Shown piece by piece: positions 37,870-49,483 of a stretch of 64,000 nucleotides of DNA. Every line of letters begins with the position of its first letter. Positions within the stretch are counted from its first letter, which is position 1. The notes beneath the pieces were generated by a model. That model ran no database searches. It saw nothing but the letters and a program-made list of their open reading frames with translations, and was not told the DNA's origin. The position numbers and the translations under genes are program-made. This DNA is from Tubiluchus corallicola (taxonomy: Eukaryota; Priapulida; Priapulimorpha; Priapulimorphida; Tubiluchidae), in NCBI GenBank assembly GCA_030141605.1, contig JAQGDQ010000293.1, positions 60,001 to 124,000 on the forward strand, in the 5' to 3' direction.

Positions 37870-37973
37870 GTGGGGTAATAATAGTCTCTGTTATGTAGTT
37901 GTAGGTTGTTATTTACAGTCGGCGATGATAGCTCTTTGAGCTAATGTTAATTTTTGACCCAAAAGCCGACTTT

Positions 37974-38054
<81 letters not shown>
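37870..38054 (+). mobile_element. 5'-truncated copy of the same SINE
   Basis: It matches the 3' half of the element at 24466-24935: GGGGTAATAAT, TATGTAGTTGT, TTACAGTCGGCGATGA, then GCCGACTTTAAATAAAGAC and a pure (ATT)n tail at 37983-38054. The tRNA-like head is missing. The insert around GATAGCTCTTTGAGC differs from the first copy, so there are subfamilies. Confidence 0.7.
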
Positions 38055-38056
<2 letters not shown>

Positions 38057-38195
38057 TGGTATTGTGGTCCGGTAGTATTGACAACTCTACGTCTGTCGTT
38101 TTAGCTCCTCTTTCGTATCCACTAGACCTGTTAATTTTATCACTGGCCCCGGTGTTTATTCTAGCACCTACCTGACGTCTAAGTAATCTGTTCCC

Positions 38196-38803
38196 TTAAA
38201 ACAAGACCTTAGGTTAAACTGTAGGTCAAAATAATCTACTCTTTTAAATATTGAAAGGAAACATACTATTTTTAAAGAATGCTTTGCATGAAAGAATCAT
38301 TACCACACACACCCAATTTTTCGTCCGCGCCACTAGTTCTTCGCTGTTACATGCATTTTGCCATTCGCTAGTTAGACGCGCACTATCGCCTGCATTTCGG
38401 AAACGCATTGGACAAAAAAACAGATGCTGTACATCTCAGGTCAGATGTATTCCTTTCTGACGTACTGCCCACGTTCGACAGCTCATGCGTGATCACAGCG
38501 GTAAATTTGAAATTTGCATTTTTATCTTAAAACTTGTCGAGTTTTAGTACAACACGCTGAATACCTTACAGTAGCAATGCTCTTCAATTTTCGCTTTCGC
38601 ATACACGTGCAACCTTTTGCTGTTGAAAATTATGTTCGTTTGTGATGTCATCAATAGTTGGGCTCACGCACCACTAATTAAGATTTTAATCTATTATTTA
38701 AGTATGACAAACGCTTTTCCAATATTATTGGTGTTGCAATGTATACTTTTTACCGTACTTGAAAATGGGATAGTATATGGAAAATCATCCTGTCTTCCTT
38801 TAA
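38196..38803 (+). mobile_element. Family-2 copy c
   Basis: TTAA is at both ends (38196-38199 and 38800-38803). The left terminus has diverged, and the internal GCGCCACTAGTTCTTCGCTG block and 3' end are well conserved. Confidence 0.75.
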
Positions 38804-39650
38804 GTGCTTTCTAGAGAACGGTTGTTCCTTCAACGCCTACAGAACCGATGGCTTCAGCTTCAATTTAGCAGTAATACTCCTTGTTTCAAGGCAAAAACTC
38901 TAAATTGATTTTTGTCCTCCTTCTTCGTGTTTAGAACAAAATTAATTTAGGAATTTCATTATAACTTGTCGCATTAATTTGCATCTCACGCGCATCTTAA
39001 AATTAAACATAGAATGATTATGCTGCCCGCGTTTTGGAGGATTAATTATGCACGCAAGAATACAGCTCGAGTCTCCATCCCTACATGCTATTCTTCCATC
39101 CCTATTAACGGCGGTATGGACATCACAATATCAGCACTAATGTGTTTGCTAAATGTTTGCTCAGTATCTCTTACCTCCTAAACACTTGACGACTTGAGCC
39201 TTGTTGAATTACTGGTGATCAATCTCGACTTTTGCCATTGTGTTTGGTTAATGTTATGCTGTTCGGTCAATGTTACCGTGTATATTCATGTCTAAATTGT
39301 TGACTCCGTTAATTGTTTGTTGAGGTGTCATTGCAGAGTAAAACAAGTCTAAAGCGATATGGCCACGTGCTTACAAAAAATCGAAGAGCTATTAATTGTA
39401 TAGCACTTTTTAATATTATTTATTTTTGCAATAAACAACAAACAATTGATGACACTCCTCCAGGGATGAACATTTAAATATATATTAACTTATACGTAAC
39501 ATTTATATGACAAACAACAATAGCCAGCGAGATTAAAAGGATAAGTTGTGAATAAATTACGATAAAAGTTATGTAATTCATTAGTGTGTAAGCACTAAAA
39601 TGTTTACATTGAAAACAACATATGTTTGGCAGTAAATTTAGATACAGACA

Positions 39651-40286
39651 TTAAAGCAAAACCGGACCCAATATTAAACTGTTAGGTAAAAGCAACCTAT
39701 TCTTTAAAATATTGAAAGTAAACATGGTATTTTTAAAGACTGCCTTGTGTGAAAGAATTATTACCACACAAACGCAATTTCACGTTCGCGCCACTAGTTC
39801 TTCGCTGTTACATGCGTTTTGCCATTCGCTACTTAGACGGGAACCAGCGCCTGCATTTTGGAAAGCGTTGCACAAAAAACAGCTGCTGTACCTCTCAGTT
39901 CAGATGTGTTAGTTTGGGACGAACTGCACACGTTCGACAGCTCATACGTGAGTACATCGGTAAATTTGAATTTTGAATTTTTATCATAAAACTTGCCGAG
40001 TTTTAGTACAACACAATGAACCTCTTACAGTAGCACTGCACTTCAATTTCCACTTTCGCAAACACGTGCAACATTTATGGAATATTTGTGGAATATTTTT
40101 GATGTAGAAATTTTTGTTAGTTTGTGATGTCATCAGCAATTGGGCTTGCGCGTCGTTAATTAAGTTTCTGATCTAATTATTTAATTATCAGAAACGCTTT
40201 TGTCCTATTATTGGTGTTAAAGCGTATTCTTTTTACCGTACTTGAAAATTGGGTAGTATATGAAAAATCATCCTGTCTTCCTTTAA
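39651..40286 (+). mobile_element. Family-2 copy d
   Basis: TTAAAGCAAAACCGGACCCA is at the left and CATCCTGTCTTCCTTTAA at the right (TTAA 39651-39654 and 40283-40286). This is the best-preserved copy, 848 bp downstream of copy c in the same orientation. Confidence 0.78.
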
Positions 40287-40654
40287 AGCTGAAGCGTGCC
40301 AATTTGGTGAAAATTTTAAATAGACAATTACATATGAGGAGATGATAACAAGCTTCATTAGGGCTCGTTGGACGTTGCATTTCAGATAATTTTCGTCTAT
40401 AATGAAACCATTTCCAAAGTTTTTTAATCATACTGTAATTGTCAGCAGAAATGGAAATGCGACCGCCGATTTTGAATTGAAGAAGCGACACTTCAAAATT
40501 CAATCCTATCTGTCAGTTCATTGCTTGTAAAGTAATATTGCCTGTTAAAATGCAAAACAGAAGAGTAGTTTTGAACCGAAAGAAGTAAAATCTTAGCAGC
40601 CCTTTTGAGTGAAACGAAATATAAAAGAATTGCAAATTTAGCTTAAACTTATTC

Positions 40655-40930
40655 ATCATCTTCATCATATGCCCGTTACATCTATTGTAGACATTGGGCA
40701 GACAGAATTCTAAAATAAAAGAGAAATAGTATAATATTTGATATATATAATGAAAATTATAATAACAATTACGTCCATTGTAGCCATTGGGCAGGCAGAC
40801 TTCAAAAATAAAAGAAAAACTGCCCTCGAAACAGGTAAACACAGCAGTAATTCAATAAAAAACGACACTACTATGCCAGTGGCTTGCCAGCACCACTTCC
40901 GTGCCATAAAAATATGGAATGCTTCACAAA
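40655..40930 (-). mobile_element. Two fragments of the same dispersed retroposon
   Basis: The 3' end appears twice (40665-40735 and 40765-40930), each with CATTG(T)AGCCATTGGGCAGGC-like sequence. The second extends to ATGCCAGTGGCTTGCCAGCA. A short CATCTTCATCAT tail lies at 40653-40668. Open frames here are not gene-like. Confidence 0.5.
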
Positions 40931-40934
40931 TTTG

Positions 40935-42381
40935 CGTGTCATCCTTCATCATTCAGAAATATTACTGAACCACAGCTATTTGTACCAACGCACAATTGGC
41001 AGTATGAAAAATCTTGACAAGATCGTAGGCCCCATAGGCAAAGGCCAAACCACGGATATTGCATTAACTATTGAAGAACTGCCTCTCTATCATAATTGAT
41101 TACATAATACACTGTTAGCATAATACACTGTTAGCATAATACATTGTACCGTTTGGTAACTGTCCCGATATTGACCTAACAAAGTTAGTCTGGAGATTTC
41201 CTACTAAGATTCTGCACACAGAATCTCTGGTTTTTTGTTTTTGAATGAGAAGTTTTACGTGTGTAAAAGACAAATAATAGTGGGCCTAATGCCCAAGGCA
41301 TGTGAATGCTAAGTAATAAATCTTGAAGTCAGGTGGCAAAGTTTCCTCACGGTTCGTTTTGTTACAGTCCAAAATTCACGTAAGAACGCCTAGTGGTTTT
41401 TAGTGACAGTGTTACGAAGTAAGTATGTTCTGGTGGCTGAGAAACAAAATATACAGTTGTATATTTTATTAAAAACCAATAGAATGTGTGATGGACGTTA
41501 AACTCAAAGGCTGCATGCTGCCGCCATCTAGTGTTGCGTTTAGCAATCTGTTCATGCTATTTAGTGTAGCTTGTGGCTTAAGGGTCGATGTGTTCGCTGG
41601 CTTCACGAACAGCTAGTCGCCAAGGCGAAATCGAGTAATCGTGCTAAGTTTGCGATTTTTGCTAGGGTGTGGCGCCACTTGAATAGATGTAATCACTTTC
41701 ATAGCGACTCAGTATGCCAGTAAGTCAAGTTTAAACCCTTTTAACAACTGCTACAAACTTGCTATATTATGGCTTATGAAAAGTTAAAACATTAATCTTT
41801 AAGTCGTACGAACTTCATTTACATATATTTGCCTATGTATGTATGTATGTATATGTATACATTAATGTATATATGTATACACTTTTACATGTATATATTA
41901 ATTACAATGTAATTAAAGTACAATTAAACACAAAAAGTGTGTTAGAAATTGTTCTATCGACCAGGAATAAATCGCCTTTACTTAATTTTTAAATTGGGAA
42001 TCCCAGTTTTAATTATATGTGTTCACAATCTCTAATTACGTTCTAATAAATAGGTGAAAATTGCGTGGCGAACAAGAGTTAGATGATCTAACCGCTTAAA
42101 GGAAGGTTCTACAGGAAGGCCCGTTGTTCCCTCTTCCCTGTTCCCTCCACATATATTTGTTATATATATTTGTAGTGCAATATTACCAATACGTAATATG
42201 AATCTGTATGTATGTAAACATATCTTTCGTTGTGAATTAAATTCAAATTCAATTCAAATTCATTTACGATTTTTTTGGATAGTAAGGCCAGTGCATGTTA
42301 GCACGTTGAGTGAAAGTCATGAATTGGCTCGATCTAAGTAATTAATTGATCCAACTAGTTAAAGCGTTAATTGACTACACT
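40935..42381. other. No gene seen; 3' flank of the glycine-rich gene
   Basis: A 16-base unit CATAATACACTGTTAG is repeated at 41103-41145. ATGTATGTATGT repeats lie near 41835. Minus-strand 3' UTR of the glycine-rich gene must lie just below 42382, but I see no canonical AATAAA close to the stop. Confidence 0.45.
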
Positions 42382-43461
42382 TTACAGTCTATTTCCACCT
42401 GCATAGGAACCACTTCCGGCACCACCTGTAACACCCGATCCATACCCGGAGTAAGAATTCCCTCCGTAACCGCCCCTACCACCTCCACCCCTGTAACCGC
42501 CATCGTTGTAGCCATTATTGCTTATGCTATAACTTCCCGACGTACTGTGACCACCGAAGGTTCCAGAGCTTCCCACATTGAATCCGCCAGGAGGTCCTTG
42601 GATGTTATCCATGAAGCCTGGTCCAATAGGAGGTAATGGACGAGTATCGATCATACCGTGTGCACCTGCATATCCAGCAAGCCCTCCAGGAACACCAGGT
42701 CCGCGATGGCCTTCAGGAGGAAAGTAGCCAAAATTATCGAGCGCGTTTGGATTTTTGCCCGCTAAGCCACCTTTTGCGATAGAGATTCCAATCTCACGAG
42801 CTCTGTCATTGGCTTCTTCCCCTCTAGCATTGCTGCGCTTATATTTTGTTCCATAGCTGTGTCTGCCTCGACGGTACCCGCCACGGTAAGCAGTTGCCGT
42901 CCCGTCATAACCGTTTCCAAGATTTCCACTGTAGCTTCTACCATTGCCATATCGCCCATTTCCATAGCCACCGTATCCACCACTTGTGGCATATCCACCA
43001 CCTCTTCCATATCCACCACTAGATGCTCCGTGTCCGCCTCTATTTCCACCATAACCACCACTGGATGATCCATAATTGCCGCCTCCATAGCTACCACCTC
43101 CACTATAACCACCACTGGATGATCCATAATTGCCGCCTCCATAGCCACCACCTCCACCATAACCACCACTTGAGGAGCCGTAACCCCCTCCTGTGTAACC
43201 ACCTCTGGTGCCTCCGCCAACGTAGCCTCCACTAGAAGTTCCATAGCCTCCACCACCTCCACCCCTTACACCGCCCGATGCATAACCACCACCACCGTAA
43301 CCGTGGCCAGATCCACCATATCGATTGCCTCCAAAACCACCGCCTCCTCCGCCGTAAGAGCCAGATGTTGATCTTCCAGACGTAGATCCAAACGAGTATG
43401 AACCAGAGCTTCTGCCAGAAGTGTAGCCACCGTAACTGTGACAAAACCCGGCTGTTGAAGC
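42382..43461 (-). CDS. Secreted glycine/tyrosine/serine-rich structural protein, exon 2
   Basis: This is the main coding exon of the only convincing host gene: 359 codons ending in TAA at 42382-42384. The intron acceptor (ending CTTGATGCAG) lies just upstream of GCT at 43461, and the frame joins in phase 0 to the signal-peptide exon at 44323-44355, giving 370 residues. Residues about 20-205 are low-complexity GGY, GGGNYGSSSGGY and GGGG repeats. Residues about 207-313 are less repetitive and contain basic sites (YRRGR, KYKRS), an Arg/Glu/Ala-rich stretch and a Gly/Pro segment (PPEGHRGPGVPGG, DTRPLPPIGPGF). The tail returns to Gly/Tyr/Ser repeats. One cysteine (GFCHS) lies near the start and no tryptophan follows exon 1. 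Such composition is known from secreted matrix, cuticle, adhesive and silk-like proteins. Which of these applies is not shown. The KYKR site could be cut by a furin-like protease (inference). Overlapping frames here are shadows. Confidence 0.72.
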   Translation of the reverse strand, partial: ASTAGFCHSYGGYTSGRSSGSYSFGSTSGRSTSGSYGGGGGGFGGNRYGGSGHGYGGGGYASGGVRGGGGGGYGTSSGGYVGGGTRGGYTGGGYGSSSGGYGGGGGYGGGNYGSSSGGYSGGGSYGGGNYGSSSGGYGGNRGGHGASSGGYGRGGGYATSGGYGGYGNGRYGNGRSYSGNLGNGYDGTATAYRGGYRRGRHSYGTKYKRSNARGEEANDRAREIGISIAKGGLAGKNPNALDNFGYFPPEGHRGPGVPGGLAGYAGAHGMIDTRPLPPIGPGFMDNIQGPPGGFNVGSSGTFGGHSTSGSYSISNNGYNDGGYRGGGGRGGYGGNSYSGYGSGVTGGAGSGSYAGGNRL

Positions 43462-43821
43462 CTGCATCAAGAAAGCAGAGTGAAATATAATTCGTCTTGT
43501 TTACAGCGTGTTTCCAAAGTAAATTTAGCAAAAGAACCGTGAATTATTAACAAATCAAGCTTGAAATCAGTACCCTAATCGGTGCAAGAAAAAGGGAAAG
43601 TGGGCAAAGAGAAAACACACGCACATATTCGCATAATATGCAGACATGCAGACAGAGAGAAGAGAGAGGAGAAAGAGAGAGATTTGATTTGATTTAACTC
43701 TTTATTTCGAACTAGGTTCATAGAACACATAACAAACAATAATTACACGACATACAATACTTATAACACCTCCTCTTAACACATGCAAATTAATACATAA
43801 ATAAATAAAATAACAGTACAA

Positions 43822-43873
<52 letters not shown>

Positions 43874-44322
43874 TTGTGAGTGAGTGAGTGAGTGAGTGAG
43901 TGAGTGAGTGAGAAAGAGAGAGAGTGAGTGAGTGAGTGAGTGAGTGAGTGTATGAGTGAGTGAGGGAGTGAATGAGTGAGTGAGCGGGTGAATGAATGAG
44001 TGATTGAGTGAATGAATGAATGAGTGAATGAGTGAGGGAGTGAGTGAGTGAGTGAGTGAATGAGTGAGTGCGTGAGTGCGCGCGTGCGTGCGTGTGTGCG
44101 TGAGCGAGTGAGAGAGAGAGAGAGAGAGAGTCATTAACTTATTAATCAGTTTTTGGAATGGCAACTTTAATCATTTAATCAGTAACAGTAGTGATGCTGA
44201 AGCAGATTATCATCAGGTCAGGCGAAATGCGTAGTAATGGAATTCATTAAAAACATCACGAGATTTAATAATAAATTTAATTGAATGTAATAATAGCAAC
44301 AAAAGTTGTTGTTAATGCTCAC
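43462..44322 (-). other. Intron of the glycine-rich protein gene
   Basis: The predicted intron is 861 bp, GT-AG, phase 0. It contains a TA array (43826-43871), a GAGT-type tetranucleotide array with several variants (43876-44130), and a retroposon-like stretch (about 43680-43820) with a reversed AATAAA-type end next to TGATT repeats. The microsatellite load is ordinary for this window but makes this intron prone to length variation. Confidence 0.6.
43820..44130 (+). repeat. TA and GAGT arrays inside the intron
   Basis: (TA)n at 43826-43871, GAGT units with GAAT, GGGA and GTGC variants at 43876-44105, and a short (GA)n at 44108-44130. Confidence 0.88.
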
Positions 44323-44355
44323 CAAAAGCAAACCGATGTACCAAACCCGATGCAT
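44323..44355 (-). CDS. Exon 1 of the glycine-rich protein: start of signal peptide
   Basis: This exon is too short for ORF listing. It encodes MHRVWYIGLLL in 33 bases and ends at a good donor (TTG followed by GTGAGC, 44317-44322). Joined in phase 0 to exon 2 it gives an N-terminus of MHRVWYIGLLLASTAGFC: a basic residue, a hydrophobic core, and small residues suited to signal-peptidase cleavage. The open signal peptide across the junction is the best evidence that the exon is real. Upstream on the same strand, a pyrimidine-rich acceptor (ending TTCTTATAG at about 44378) and a possible donor (CAG then GTGTCA at 44568-44576) suggest a 5' UTR intron. A TTTAAATA motif near 44622-44632 could be the core promoter. 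Both of these are inference. Confidence 0.62.
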
Positions 44356-44369
44356 GTCTTCTTAATTTC

Positions 44370-44660
44370 CTCTATGCCTATAAGAATAAAATCCTCTTTT
44401 AGCAAGTGAGAAATTTAGTAAATAATTAATACTTATTACTAAGCCGAACAAGAACTCACTGCTATCATTTAAAAGTAAATTAGCTTCTTTTAATTCGGCT
44501 ACAATTTTAGCAAATCGCGACATCAGCAGCTGGGAATAGAATACTGTGCTTAACATTGTGAGTTTGGTGACACCTGTTGACGAGAAAGAAGGATTACTAA
44601 CAGGTCGTGCGCCTTTAAACCTATTTAAAGTGGCTCGAGCGTAAGCCGTAGTCTTACTTT
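44370..44660 (-). promoter_or_regulatory. Putative promoter and 5' UTR of the glycine-rich gene
   Basis: On the minus strand, a TTTAAATA-like element near 44622-44632 precedes the likely start region, followed by a possible 5' UTR donor (44568-44573) and acceptor (44378-44379) before the ATG at 44353-44355. An upstream ATG at 44554-44556 opens a 64-codon frame. If the 5' UTR intron is real, that frame is removed by splicing. The evidence is motif-level only. Confidence 0.3.
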
Positions 44661-45634
44661 AAAGTTTTGAATGTTATTGAATGTTAATAAAATATTTCTA
44701 CTGTTTAATGTCAAGTGTTTAATGCAATATTCTAAAATAATGTTTCTAAAATGACTGTAGGTCTTAATTAAGCCTTTATTATTATATTTCGTTGTTTTAT
44801 TTTGTGGTTGTTACTCGCGTGAATAGTCCCTTGTGAACTAATGATCTTTGTATGCAATGAAAATCGACGAAAATAAACTTACTTACTTAATTACTTACTT
44901 AACTAGTAACAAAATTACGAAAAATCAGTCAACTTACCACGGATGTAAAATTCAGCCGCTGAAACTATTAAACTGATCGTTACAAGTGATATATTATTAG
45001 ATTATTCTTAACAACTCTTTATTCTAAACCACACTTTAAACTTTCTAAACCACTTTCGGAGATTGTTGTGACGAGACTCGCGTTTCGTGACCAACCTATT
45101 TTCATTGTGAATGTGACAATATTAGGTCAATGAGTCAAATGTCACCTAATACAATATTAAACTTTAAATGGTTATGCTCGTACTACCACGTATTATAATG
45201 TAATGACCGTAGGGCTCGACAGTCATGATCGAACATGTAGTGCTACGTGAACTTCGTAGTTAAGTAAATGTACCAAATTTTATTGTAAGTATTCACATCA
45301 GAACGTTTTGCGTTGGGTGTCTACTGTCTAAAGTCTAGGAATTGAAAAAAATAATAATTATAAATGATTAGAGTTTACTCAGAAACCCCCCGTATCTCAA
45401 TTATCTCAATGCGTCGGTAAAACCGTTACTGGCGGTTCAGTAATTCGGATTTGGCTTTATTAAGTCTGTTGTAACATTTATGTTTGCCTTGCGACAGGGG
45501 ACCAGCATTAGGACTGCATAAATATCATCCTCAATTAGCATCATCCATATACAGATTATAACACAAAAAACTATATATTATTGCATTGACTGCTGCTGTT
45601 TAGTAAAAGAAAATAAGAGCAAGCGAGTCAACGA

Positions 45635-45705
45635 ACCAGGTGGTCGAGTGAAAGACTTAGTGAAAGTGACGCAACTGTCATATGTTTGATGTTTGAATCC
45701 CCTTA
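45635..45705 (+). mobile_element. Possible degenerate tRNA-like pol III head
   Basis: TGGTCGAGTGA (A-box-like, about 45641-45651) and TGTTTGAATCCCC (B-box-like, about 45688-45700) have tRNA-Ser/Leu-like spacing. No clean acceptor stem is seen. This could be a decayed SINE head or chance. Confidence 0.25.
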
Positions 45706-45732
45706 ACTGACAAGTTACACAAAATTTTGCAA

Positions 45733-45951
45733 TTAAATGTGAATATCATGCATTGTACAGGAGTTGTTGAAGCCACCGAAGCACTTTAGACCCTTGTCAG
45801 TTGGCAAGCAGACCGACGTCGACTTACCACATTCGTTTGCAACTTGCCGAATTGTGTATCTCCTTTTGTACTGGAAATCTTGCATTGGCGTGCTTGGCGG
45901 CCTTCGCTTGTTGTTGGCTTTGGCCACCTTGTGGTGATTTTTGGCCTAATC
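45733..45951 (-). CDS. Coding-like open frame with helix-turn-helix-like segment, unassigned
   Basis: The open frame runs from about 45951 (after TAG, which could also be a splice acceptor) to a TAA near 45733. It includes KRRPPSTPMQDFQYKRRYTI and then RQVANECGKS. The base composition is less AT-rich than the flanks and the basic, proline-rich start looks protein-like. The RQVANECGKS stretch resembles the end of a helix-turn-helix, as in transposase DNA-binding domains, but this is a weak resemblance. A GGTAAGT at the codons for CGK could be a splice donor, which would make this an exon ending near 45828. I do not recognise a family. It may be an exon, a transposase remnant or chance. Confidence 0.25.
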
Positions 45952-46913
45952 ACGTGATCAATTTGACCTAGAGGCCTACTGTGAAGTGAAGACGTGTCAT
46001 AAGTTGATAAGATATTGTCGTTATCTGTTACAATTGCTTATGATTTGGGGCTAATGACGTACGTATATACTCTAATTACTTTATAAAATTATAATTTACT
46101 TTAAGATAACAGCTAGGTATTAATTAATACGACAGTACAGTGTAGAACTCTTAATTATGTAAAATTGACTTTTGGCTAGTGTTATTTTTTTATTATTTGT
46201 TATTTTTTGGCACTAATTTCTTATGTTTAGATGGAATGATATGTTTTGGCAAATAAAGAGCAAAGAAAGAGCAAAATTTAATCGAGCTTCGAATTTGGTT
46301 TTTGAAAGCCCAAACACCTTTTTTGGCTGAATGGCTTGCCATATGACTGTCACTTATACAAAGGATTATACAAAGCAGAAAATACTCTATCCGTTCTGTA
46401 TTTTTTAAACCCGCGTCTAATATAAACAGTTACACAGTTGAATCGACCACTGCATGTCCTGAACTGTGCGTGACTACCTTCCGCAGTGGTCTCAGAGAAT
46501 CCACATAACCATTTTGTAATACACTGTATAAACAGAACACATGTACGGTCCTATCTTTCCGCCATGCTCTGCTAGAACAATTACTTTTCACCCTATGCGG
46601 GGACCGTGTTGCTTAGTACAGTCTGTTGTGTGTCAACTTCTGCATAAATGGTCCACAAAAATAGACCAACTATTTTTATGTGCCTGACTGCCTACTATAA
46701 AGGTGGCCAGATTTTCTCAGAAAGGTGCCGAGTGCAATTAATAAAATGAATAAAAGCTAGTTGAGATTAATTGTAATTAATATAATTACTTGTACTTGAC
46801 GCCCTCGTCGACTTTATAGAAGGCAGAAACAATGGCTGTATATTCTGAAATTGTACCCAGTGTGCAAATAAATTGTTGATTAGCAACACAGTAAAACGTG
46901 CATAATAACAAGC

Positions 46914-47261
46914 CTTTTCACAGTTCCAGCGATTAATGACGATCGTGAAAAGGTTAAAGGTTAAGTGTACCAGACAATGCATTTGTGTACATTTGCAGCT
47001 AGCAGCCCAAGCTGTTGTAATAGTAACAGTTTCAACAGATAGCTAGAACCTTACCTAGCTCATTTTTTCTTGTTCCCAAGAAGGATCCTGCTAGTAAATC
47101 ACTCTACACCCAGACTAATGTATAATTAAGTAAACTGGTGATGCATATGGCTTTGCTTTACCCACATGTCACGTGACGATTGTAGTTAAAACACATTGCC
47201 GTGGTTTACTTAACCTTTGACCTACAGCAACTGCGCGTGCGCACAACTAAACTGCGAAAAG
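46914..47261 (-). mobile_element. Family-3 copy 2
   Basis: Reverse-oriented relative of 32734-33101, 348 bp, starting CTTTTCACAGTTCCAGCGAT and ending AACTGCGAAAAG. It abuts the LINE tail at 47276. Confidence 0.65.
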
Positions 47262-47275
47262 TTTTATTGTCACAT

Positions 47276-47738
47276 TTAACGCCTATCATGAGTATAAGAA
47301 ACGTGAAAGAAAAATAGAAAGATTTACTGATGTATGCGACTGTACGAATGGTAGGCAAACTCCGCATCGTTTATTGTTTGAATGCCATCTAGTGGATAAA
47401 AACAAAAGAAATGCCCTGACAGCTAAATTACCAACATTAGATATAAATCATATTATAGGCGAACGCAATACAGAAGTTTTAAAAAAGCATTTATCTGGAT
47501 GTCTTTCTGGCTAGTTTAATGTAAAACTTTAGAAATAAATTTGTCAAAATAGGAAGGCCAAATTGTTCTGCTAATATAGATATTGTTAGAAAAATTGACA
47601 AATAAAATTGTGATATTAACTTATATATGTATATTTGACTCCCGGTTTGATTATATTTATCGTTAATAGAGGGCAGCATAAATGTAGTATAATTTGTATT
47701 TGTGTTCAAATAAAAGACTTATAATAATAATAATAATT
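47276..47738 (+). pseudogene. LINE 3' end: ORF2 C-terminus, 3' UTR and TAA tail
   Basis: The plus frame from about 47276 to a TAG at 47511-47513 encodes RFTDVCDCTNGRQTPHRLLF, then EC and a charged C-terminus ending HLSGCLSG. The C-x-C ... H-x-L-x-FEC arrangement is the standard reverse-transcriptase tail. A 3' UTR of about 200 bases follows, with AATAAAAGACT and a (TAA)n tail at 47722-47738. The 5' break is next to the family-3 element ending at 47261. This frame is shorter than the ORF cutoff but well supported by motif and tail. Confidence 0.65.
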
Positions 47739-48199
47739 AATGGGTGTAGAATCCCAAATTTTTCAATTATTGCTATGTCAGCAATTATTACAAGAATCTG
47801 AAAACGCTGCCCAATATTGCAAGACTGTGTTTGAATACCTTTTTTCCAAGCGCAATATGTGCCCGCAGTTTAATCAGAACACGGGTCTCTATGGAATAAT
47901 AGCCTATAATACGTGTATTAGGTCTTGTGAGCCTTCTTATTAGAGCAGTAGGAGGTCTCGTGCAAAGGTTATTTACGTATCTACTAGATGCCTTTTAGTA
48001 GGATAAACGTGATCTTAATGACATCGTATGTTGCTGATTAGGATTTCGTATTCTTCAAAGACAGATGATTTTTGTGCGTCACAAACGCAGTGGGGATTAT
48101 GACAATGGTCACCAAGAGGACGTCATCGTGTTCAGCTAGTTAAAACAGAGTTCAGATTGTGCAACGAACTTAAGAACAACCTGACCGAATGTGCGCAAG

Positions 48200-48330
48200 G
48201 CTCGAACGAACAATCAAACAAACAAACGAATAAATAAACGAACCAACAAGCAACCAGACAAACAAACACAGAAACAAACCGCGAAACAAAAAACAAACAA
48301 ACATGCAAACAAACAAAACATGTACACAAC
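48200..48330 (+). repeat. CAAA-rich short repeat tract, followed by TTG tract
   Basis: AAACAAACAAACGAAT-type units 48210-48325, then (GTT)n 48358-48400 and CTTTTT-rich sequence. Confidence 0.75.
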
Positions 48331-49019
48331 ATGTATCCATATAAAAATGTGTAATAGTTGTGTTGTTGTTGTTGTTGTTGTTTTCGTTGTTATTGTTGTT
48401 GTTTCTTGGTGTTGCTCTTCCTCTCTTCTTTTTTCTTTTTTCTTCTTTCGCTTTTGTTCTTTTTCTGTTTTACTTCTTCTGGACGCGAGGAAGCATAAAA
48501 CATTCTAAACAATTCTGCATCACTTCTACACTTAAACTTGTCGCTGATGATTCGGATTTCGTCAATTTTAAAGACAAGTTTGATTCGAAAGTTTATTTAA
48601 GTACAACCCTCAGGCGTGTAATTCTTTTTTATTGTAAGTTTTATATATTATTATGTTACCTCTTGTATAGCAAAGCTTTACACAATTTATGAATTTTGGC
48701 GCTGGCTGCCGCTTCCAATTAGGTCGTCTACTTCTCCTTTTATGATCACTTCTAATCCAGCCAGCACTTAATGCGGGCCCCCATATGTCTGTAATCTGCA
48801 TTTAATTGTGATGAACGTACTTCAATGGTGCGATAACAGAGACGCCAAGAAGCTTTGGCTCTCAGAAGACATAATTATTCACATTTGTAAGATGTATGAT
48901 AGCTCAATAGCACATATCAGTGATGAAAGATTTTGCTGACTTTAACTTCCTGCTTGCACGTGAAATGTACCAAGAGACTTACATATCGTGACCTAGTTTG
49001 CTCTTATATGAAGCTAAAC

Positions 49020-49483
<464 letters not shown>

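Noticed and set aside
40513-40842. 109-codon minus-strand frame rich in Phe and Tyr
   Set aside because: It overlaps two retroposon fragments and has no recognisable domain.
40710-40952. 80-codon hydrophobic frame (GIVVSFFIELLLCLP)
   Set aside because: Same sequence as a dispersed retroposon fragment also found at 9491-9660, where the frame is not kept.
42762-43262. 166-codon Val/Met/Ala-rich frame and several plus-strand frames over the glycine-rich exon
   Set aside because: Alternative frames of GGN/TAY/AGY repeats; the Gly frame is the one that links to a signal-peptide exon.
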